Part shown: positions 58,039 to 64,000 of the stretch, piece after piece | How positions within the stretch are numbered: position 1 is the stretch's first letter | Layout of the letters: each line of letters opens with the position of its first letter | Assembly: GCA_023014335.1 (NCBI GenBank) | Contig: JAECYW010000028.1 | Coordinates: 617,053-681,052, forward strand | Reading direction: 5' to 3' | Length of the DNA stretch: 64,000 nucleotides | Source: Galerina marginata | Taxonomy: Eukaryota > Basidiomycota > Agaricomycetes > Agaricales > Galerinaceae | Notes under the pieces: model-generated | Database searches by the model: none | What the model saw: the letters and a program-made list of their open reading frames with translations, nothing else | Told to the model about the DNA's origin: nothing | Made by a program: the position numbers and the translations under genes

Positions 58039-60321
58039 TCAAGGAAGATAAGTGAGGGTAGCTTGTGGAGTTGGCTCAGGCTTAGCAGGAGGCCAACCCT
58101 TCAACCATGTAAGGACCAAACGTCGGTCATGATCCGCACCAATTGACATGTCATATGGCCTATTCGATGATGGCCAAGGGACTGAGGGGTCACGATTAGG
58201 CGGGTAGAACGTCGTTCCGACCTTTCCTCCCCATTTAAAATCAACTACCTTTAGATAGGGTGGGTCGCCAGCTTTGTTGTTCTCCAAGATACAAGTCGGA
58301 GGGCCATCTTCTACCTTAACAATGGAAATATTGATCATGATGTTGTTGGGTCGTAGGTCGCCGTGTACGAAACCCGCTTCCTCCAAGAAACTGACAATAT
58401 TTAGAACGGCAGTTTTGATCGCCTCATACATAACACCCGCCTCATTGGGAAAATCCAGTCCCAGTTTCCCCAAGCTTATCCAACCTTTGACCTTTCCGGC
58501 AGCGACATCAGGAGGGTCAAGCAATTCCATGACGCATAACTTCGCCACAGGAGAATTTGCTTTGCCTTGGATAGTAGGGGCTCGCAATAGGGCAGGAGCT
58601 AAATCGACCGCCGCGAGAAATGAATGGAGTTCCGTGCTATAGCGATCCTTCCCATCGACTAGAAAGATATTTCTAGTGAGCACCAGTCTGGGCTCATCGA
58701 AATCACTGTCCTGAACTTCATCGCGATGAATGGCAGCACGAGTGATCTCGGAATTCCTTTCAGCCTTTGCCAACTCTTCCTTTAATCGCTGGATCTCAGC
58801 ATCCTGTCTGGCAAGCAGTTGCTCACGAGCTACCGATTGAGCTTCTCTAGAGGCGGTGCTCTGAGAATCGGGGTATAAGATTGCTCTGTAGAGACTGCCC
58901 GACGGAGATTGTAGTCTTCCTAGAGGCTTGAGGTACGAAGGGTATATGTGTGGTAAGTCAGGGATATTGCCAGAAACTATACGGTCTTCCTCAGGAGGAT
59001 GGTGAGTTCTATGTAACAATAGGGCATAAGAACCAGTGAACTAATGATAAAGATGTACCCACTTTGGAAGATAAGCGATTGCCTCTTTTATAGAATACAG
59101 TCTTCTGGCCATTTCCTCTAGATTCTGGTTGTAGTCATCGGGCTCCAGAGTAACGTAACCACCGAACTGCTGAATAACTGGGCTGCCAGTCAATGTATCA
59201 CAAAATCCACCACCGACACTGAAGGAGGTGCCTAAAGAAAAGTAAGAAAGTCTAATCATCAAAACTATGATGTGAAACGAACCGGCGAGTTGTAACAGAA
59301 ATACCGGCGCTCCACTTCCACATTGCCGTACTCCCTCCTCCTCATCTACATATAACTGATATAAACGCCCATTTTGCATGAAGGGGTCTCCTCCAACACC
59401 AATCTCCAGTTTAACCTCGACCATAAGCACGGGAGCATGGGTGTCTTTCCGTTTGTATACGAGATCAATGCGAGTTCGACTTATATTGGCGGGATTTTTA
59501 TCCGGCGTTGTAGTCGTGTATGGTTTCTTCTCGGAAAACCATTGGAAATTTTCGTCGTTCGGAAAGATTTCCAGAATCGGGATCATGAAATCGATGACTC
59601 GATCGCTGTGTGATTCGAATATTTGAGGCATTTTTTCAAGTAGCTTGGCAACCCCAATGGCTACCATATTGTAGGTATCGTCGTTCAGTGGTGAGCGCTG
59701 GACCATCAGCTCCTTGAATACTAGAAATGCCCCGCTGTGAAACTCCATGGCCAGGGGCCGCTGATCTGCTTGGTCTCGCGATGTACGTGGGCCTCCAGGT
59801 TTACCCCAGTTCCAATAATAACCATAAGCTGAGGGGATAGGTAGCCCTTTATTTAGAACTTTAACAAGATTCGTGCGTATTGCCTCCATTTTCTCGAACC
59901 TTTCGACCACTTTAGAGTCCATATTCTCGACCTGAAGGAAAGGACGATTGATAAAATCATGGTTAAGGATGTCTTGACGATTTGTGATATTCGAAAAAAG
60001 GCCAGAGTATGAAGTAGCCGTTTTCTCCAAATCCTCGTACCACCTTGTCTGCGAGGCGAAACTGAAGTGACTCAATACCTCTGATATCGCTATCATCATC
60101 GGGTAGAGGAGGTCCTGAGCCTCAGTTTTCAGAAAATGTTCTTGGTCCGGATCGTTGAAGGTCTTCTTTTTGCGATAAGGGTCCTTTGACTTGGCCTTTC
60201 TTTTCGAAGGAGACGATGCTCTTGAGGTAGCAGTGGGGGGAGCCAGAGAGGAAGAGGGAGTTGTCTCTGGATGACGCTCGTTTTCATTTGGGGTGCGTCG
60301 AATTGAATTATTGTGCGCCAT
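58039..60321 (-). CDS. PD-(D/E)XK nuclease fused to kinase-like domain, catalytic residues kept (725 aa)
   Basis: Three exons, 60321-59283, 59231-59063 and 59008-58039, join in frame. Both intron positions and phases equal those of the paralogue at 37-39.4 kb. A Ser/Pro-rich, basic N-terminus (KRKAKSKDPYRKKK, possible nuclear signal) precedes the nuclease part, with Asp286 (RIDLVYK) and Glu302-x-Lys304 (VEVKLEIG). FLLQLAG follows, then a coiled coil at about 450-495. The kinase-like part has HGDLRPNN (Asp620, Asn624) and VVDFKWGGK (Asp659). This architecture is known for Crinkler-type effectors and related fungal proteins thought to derive from transposons. Both activities look possible. Target unknown; a nuclear or cell-cell conflict role is inferred only. 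Confidence 0.8.
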
Positions 60322-60331
60322 TGAATGGGTA

Positions 60332-60360
60332 GAGATTGAGATTGAGATTGAGATTGAGAT
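60332..60360. repeat. Hexanucleotide microsatellite upstream of nuclease-kinase gene
   Basis: About five units of GAGATT lie 11 bases before the start codon of the minus-strand gene, in its presumed leader. Confidence 0.8.
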
Positions 60361-60809
60361 AGCGATTGAAGTGAGTAGCGTAATCCTTGCACGCCTAAAC
60401 CTGCCATGCTTGATGAACTCTAAATATCCAAATTTAACCTATGAGAAAGACGAGACCAGTGCCACTGGCCACAGAATGCACAACGAAGGAGATGCAACAA
60501 TACTCTGGGTTATCCTGTCTGTAACTTGCATGCTTTCAATAACTTGGTGTTGCATGCATGGTTGGTTCATGGTTCAAGTTTCATAGAAACGTCGGATCAA
60601 CATATTAGATAATGTGCAACCTTATATTTCTTTTTGGAATGCGTACCCGGTACCCTATACAACACTCAATTTTCCTATCCTTGATTACTGAAAATATCCT
60701 TTCTTCCAGTTCTTAATGTACCAGTTAAACAAAATCTACCACTAAGTAGCATGCATTAGTTTAGAATGGGGCAAGAGGGCACCAACATCATCAATAGCCG
60801 CACAAGGTT

Positions 60810-60923
60810 GTTGGAATATGAAAAGCAAGGTATCGCATAAGCGTGCTACGACATGGTGGTGAGAGGTAGAGAAGGAGAACGAACGAGAGGAATGACAATG
60901 ATAACAACGGTAAATACCCGAAT
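60810..60923 (+). repeat. Near-identical direct repeat, left copy
   Basis: It runs from GTTGGAATATGAAAAGCAAG to AAATACCCGAAT and is nearly identical to 62731-62838, differing mainly by a small gap near GAACGA. The two copies flank about 1.8 kb. Confidence 0.85.
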
Positions 60924-61100
60924 GGGGATCCTGAACTCCACGCCCCCTCAACGAGACAACGGGAAACGGGTTGAAGGTGGAAAAGGGAGAGAGATCGATG
61001 AAGGGAGTAGGTAAGAAATTATTGTAGAACGAGTCGAGGCAAGGTAAATGAGGTATCATGGATATAACCGATGGCGTGACAATGCAGGATAATGGAGCTT

Positions 61101-61241
61101 GAGGTAAGGCGACAAAAGTCGAGGTAAGGCGATCGAAATCGAGGTAAGGCAACTAAAGTTGGCGAGGTAGGGCGATCTGAATCGGCGAGGTAGGGTGACC
61201 AGAGTTGGCAAGGTGGTAGGGCGACCGAAGCCGACAAGATG
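61101..61241 (+). repeat. Minisatellite with 20-23 base units
   Basis: Units of the form GAGGTAAGGCGA-YCGAARTCG start at 61101, 61121 and 61141. They are followed by variants with GGCGAGGTAGGGCGA and lengthened units up to about 61241. Confidence 0.75.
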
Positions 61242-61419
61242 GGGTTCTGCCTAGAATTGGCGAGCCTGGAAAAACTTGAATATATGCACAACATTGCGGG
61301 TGATGTGGTGACGATGGACAAGCCGGGCGAGATAGCGAGGTTTCGCAAGAGAATTCAATGGCGAGATCTGGAGATGAGATGTAGGACCAGAAACTAGCAA
61401 TAGCGTGTTGTTGATATAC

Positions 61420-61500
61420 AGGAGGGGACAACATACCAGACGCAATTCCAACTTCTCAATGCAGGCGGCGTGCACTTGTTTCAAGCGTCTCCAAAAGGGA
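61420..61500 (-). pseudogene. Stray clathrin heavy chain exon with intron start
   Basis: The minus strand encodes KQVHAACIEKLELRL followed by the donor GTATGTTGTCCCCTCCTGTA. The same exon (VWKQVHATCIEKSELRL) and the same first 20 intron bases occur on the plus strand at 33915-33985. The identical intron shows DNA-level copying. Flanking sequence on both sides is unrelated to clathrin. Confidence 0.75.
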
Positions 61501-61619
61501 TATAAGTGCTTGTGTGGATATATCGTGTGGCAGAAGGGCAGACGGGTTTTCAATAATGAGATGTAAATACGCGAAAGGAAAGTATGGTGCGGAGACCATG
61601 GGCCATTGCAATAAACTGT

Positions 61620-62700
61620 AGGAAAAATGAGGGGCGGATAGAGCATAACAGGAAACAACTTACTCAAGCAGTGCTCTGAGGCCTTCATCGTCTGCGAACT
61701 TAAAGGCCGCCGCCCATAAATCGCATATAGACGCAGATAATCCAGTCACCTTGCTTGCAAATTGAAGGAAGCTAGGCGTAAGAGATTGAACTGCCTCAAG
61801 TGTTCCAAAGCTTCGTGACAATGCGAGTCGTTGTCTTCATTACTGGTCGAGAGAACGCCACCAAAAAAAAAAGGGTAAGAAACTACATGATCTGAATGAG
61901 TTTGCTTGAAAGCGGACGGTAGGTGAACGCAATGTGCCTTGGGCGCCGGCCGGCGAGACTCCCAGACCCGGACGGTGTGCACTCCGCAGGGGGCGAGGCG
62001 GTGGAGGAAGGGAAGTTGGCGTTGGGAGGGAGAAGGAGTGTTTGAGAGAGCTTGTGTGTGTGGCTGAGGTCGGTGATGTTGCTGAAGTTGATGCAGATAA
62101 CGCTGCTGGTGATGCTGGATGAAAGGTAAGATAAAATAAATCAGCTCAGGAATTGGTGCACAACAAATTAACGTACGAGAAACTGGCCCTATCCCACCAG
62201 CAGAATGTGGATGCGGCGTTGACGGCGAGCTCCTCGCCTTGCTTGACTTGGAAATACTCGATATCCTCCGCGAAGGAAAAGCATTGACGGCACCGGCAGT
62301 GGAGAACGAGGGAATCGTAGGCGACTCAGATCGATCCATGCCCATTCCTTCTAGGTCTCTATCGAAGTCGAAATCAACACTGAACTCGCCAGCACGGACG
62401 GGGCAGAACGGTAAGCTGGGTGGCGACCCTCCTCCCAGTGCTGATGGTGGCGAAGAAGATGCAAGAGGCGAAGACACCGCAGGAGCAGAGTCATTACCGG
62501 AAGTCGACAGAGAAGCAGCAGCAGCCCGAGCCCTCCTCGGCGGTAACGTCAGCAAAGGCAAATCCACCGACGGCGAGCGGACGATCATACAATCCTCCTC
62601 AGACAAGTCGCGCGGGCTGGGCATAAGAGGTAAAACTTTCGACGGCGATAACAGACTGAGAGGGTGTTCCGGTGGAGGATGTTCAATATTTAGAGAGAAA
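61620..62700 (-). CDS. Ser/Thr/Pro-rich protein of unknown function, partial model
   Basis: From about 62690 or the ATG at 62624 the minus strand is open with MPSPRDLSEEDCMIVRSPSV and LTLPPRRARAAAASLSTSG, then FSVDFDFDRDLEGMG. A likely intron starts with GTACGT near 62175 and ends at 62113, followed by a Ser/Thr/Pro-rich exon. After about 61860 frames change, with NEDNDSHCHEALEHLRQF and SASICDLWAAAFKFADDEGL being the most protein-like, the latter before a GTAAGT donor near 61665. I do not recognise the family, and the full splice pattern is uncertain. The stray clathrin exon follows directly downstream. Confidence 0.35.
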
Positions 62701-62730
62701 AGAGATGGCGCAGAGCGCGGGGCCCATAAC

Positions 62731-62838
62731 CTGTTGGAATATGAAAAGCAAGGTATCGCATAAGCGTGCTACGACATGGTGGTGAGAGGTAGAGAAGGAG
62801 AACGAATGACAAATGATAACAACGGTAAATACCCGAAT
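62731..62838 (+). repeat. Near-identical direct repeat, right copy
   Basis: Partner of 60810-60923. Because the two agree almost base for base while nearby DNA is decayed, the duplication is recent or maintained. Confidence 0.85.
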
Positions 62839-63689
62839 CGGCCGGGCAGTGCACAGCGAGGGTCGCCAACAAAGGTGGCAGGCACACTGACGTCACAAAG
62901 AAACCCTCCAAGACTGAAAGTTTCGTCAGGAATTACAACAAAGCGTGGAGGAAGACCTGTGAAACAAATATTAGGCTGGCCCTAGAGGGTGCACTACCAA
63001 GCTCCTCTGAATCTTCTAACTTGACTGCTATGTCAGCAGATCAGATCCCACGCTAAGTTGACTGCTATTTCAGCTGATCCCACGCTACAGTATTTAACGG
63101 GTACTTCGTACACTATGGGTGCTTAAACTATGGGTGCTTTGTACACTTTTTGTGCCATTATTTTAGCAACGCTGCCTTTCCACATCTCAAAAAAAATTAC
63201 ATCACTTTATACTAATACTTCGAAACTTGCAATATACTAATTTTTAAAGCAATAGAGGGTGATTTGAGGTCGTAAAAAATCGAACAAGAAGGGGTCAATC
63301 TGAGCGGAGTTTAAATTGATAATTACCGGTACTTTGTACACTTCGTGTCGCGTTGCCACTTCCCCTTATCCTCCCGCACGGTTTTCCTTTCTCGAGCATC
63401 AAATATTGGACCATGCCCACCAATGTAAGTCTTACAGCCCCTGCGACCTGCGTCACGTCTCATACCTTTTCCTTCAGACCAACCGCCCTCCTTCTCACCC
63501 CCCTTCACCTTTCATGTCAAACGAGCAATGGTTGATGCTTCGTGTCGCGCTGCACTGACACCGTCCAGCTGTCGATGAATCTCCCGTCAAACCTCAGTGA
63601 ACGTCGACATCGCTCGAGCATGACTCATCACCCTCGGACCACAGCAATGGTGTTTGCGGCCTGGATAATGACTTGGAGCATCCGACGCC
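62839..63689. other. Gene-poor stretch with repeat relics
   Basis: 62974-63013 matches 57.7 kb and 63085-63112 matches 52.8 kb. The rest is AT-rich, and no gene is supported. Confidence 0.3.
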
Positions 63690-64000
63690 CACGACAACGA
63701 ATGCAATAAACGCCAGAAAATATCCAGGGATATCACAAACAAGGCTACTGTATATGCTGACCAGAAAGCCTACGACCGAACAGACGCTCGGAGAGTGATT
63801 CAGCAGGTACTTATCGGTCAATTAGCGTCCTTTAGATGGTTCACTGATTGGGATATCACAATAGACATGGTCAGAAGCTGTCGTCGAGGATGCGACCTTT
63901 CTTATCATCAGCGCGGGAAATGAAGAGTACATCGGCATTCGACACCGAGAGACCCAGACTTTATATCTCTCTCGTCTGATAGGCCAAGCAAAGACACTGC
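63690..64000 (+). CDS. Partial unknown gene running off the window
   Basis: One exon ends at 63806 (ADQKAYDRTDARRVIQQ). A 58-base GT-AG intron follows, and the next exon from 63865 reads TWSEAVVEDATFLIISAGNE, EYIGIRHRETQTLYLSRL and stays open to the window end. The phrase YIGIRHR-TQTLYLS is familiar from uncharacterised mushroom proteins. The true start was not identified. Confidence 0.4.

Noticed and set aside
62239..62763. 174-codon plus ORF
   Set aside because: It is antisense to the Ser/Pro-rich minus exon and crosses into the direct repeat; low complexity on both strands.
1..64000. Poor assembly quality as general cause of frameshifts
   Set aside because: Six multi-exon genes in the window are open across every junction, while damage is confined to duplicated or transposon-type copies. 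Local errors remain possible at single sites.
1..64000. CRISPR arrays, bacterial operons, ribosome binding sites, riboswitches, tRNA or rRNA genes
   Set aside because: The intron-rich eukaryotic sequence shows no regularly spaced identical repeats of CRISPR type, and no RNA gene was recognised by eye.

Overview
This window looks like accessory, transposon-rich chromosome of a mushroom-forming basidiomycete (Agaricomycetes). The evidence is dense, 45-75 base GT-AG introns, Plavaka-type and Tnp2/CACTA-like transposases, a KDZ-associated CxC5/CxC6 protein, a fungal TET/JBP dioxygenase, nuclease-kinase fusions of the Crinkler type, an F-box-like gene and pieces of clathrin heavy chain. No bacterial, organellar, rRNA or tRNA features were recognised.

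Layout. 1-4.3 kb: a decayed Plavaka transposase with a divergent decayed coiled-coil partner gene. 4.4-6.1 kb: two tandem decayed GATA zinc-finger genes. 6.5-10.3 kb: an apparently intact five-exon Tnp2-like transposase (1200 aa). 10.4-17 kb: mostly decayed DNA, including a tandem duplication. 17-18.5 kb: a Utp20-like fragment. 18.5-21.8 kb: a second Plavaka/partner pair in the same divergent arrangement. 22-34.7 kb: a scrambled clathrin heavy chain locus, with segments out of order and partly inverted, interrupted by an intact eleven-exon TET/JBP gene (840 aa). 35.5-36.3 kb: the C-terminal end of another transposase. 37.1-39.4 kb: an intact nuclease-kinase fusion that has lost its key catalytic residues. 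40.6-41.2 kb: a non-autonomous DNA transposon with 31-base terminal inverted repeats and a perfect 8-base target duplication. 43.4-45.5 kb: an intact eight-exon gene with a nucleotidyltransferase-like motif. 46.8-48.7 kb: an intact ten-exon WD40-membrane gene. 50.1-52.3 kb: a frameshifted CxC5/CxC6 gene. 53.8-54.7 kb: an intact PD-(D/E)XK-like ORF. 55.2-56 kb: a decayed F-box-like gene. 58-60.3 kb: the second nuclease-kinase fusion, with catalytic residues kept. 60.8-62.8 kb: repeats, a Ser/Pro-rich gene and a stray clathrin exon. The last 300 bases hold the start of an unrecognised gene.

Six multi-exon genes keep an open frame through every junction I reconstructed. The frameshifts and stops in neighbouring transposase, GATA, clathrin and Utp20 copies are therefore more likely real decay than assembly error. 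The intact genes are chiefly transposase, DNA-modification and effector-like genes. The broken ones are mainly duplicated housekeeping genes and older transposons.
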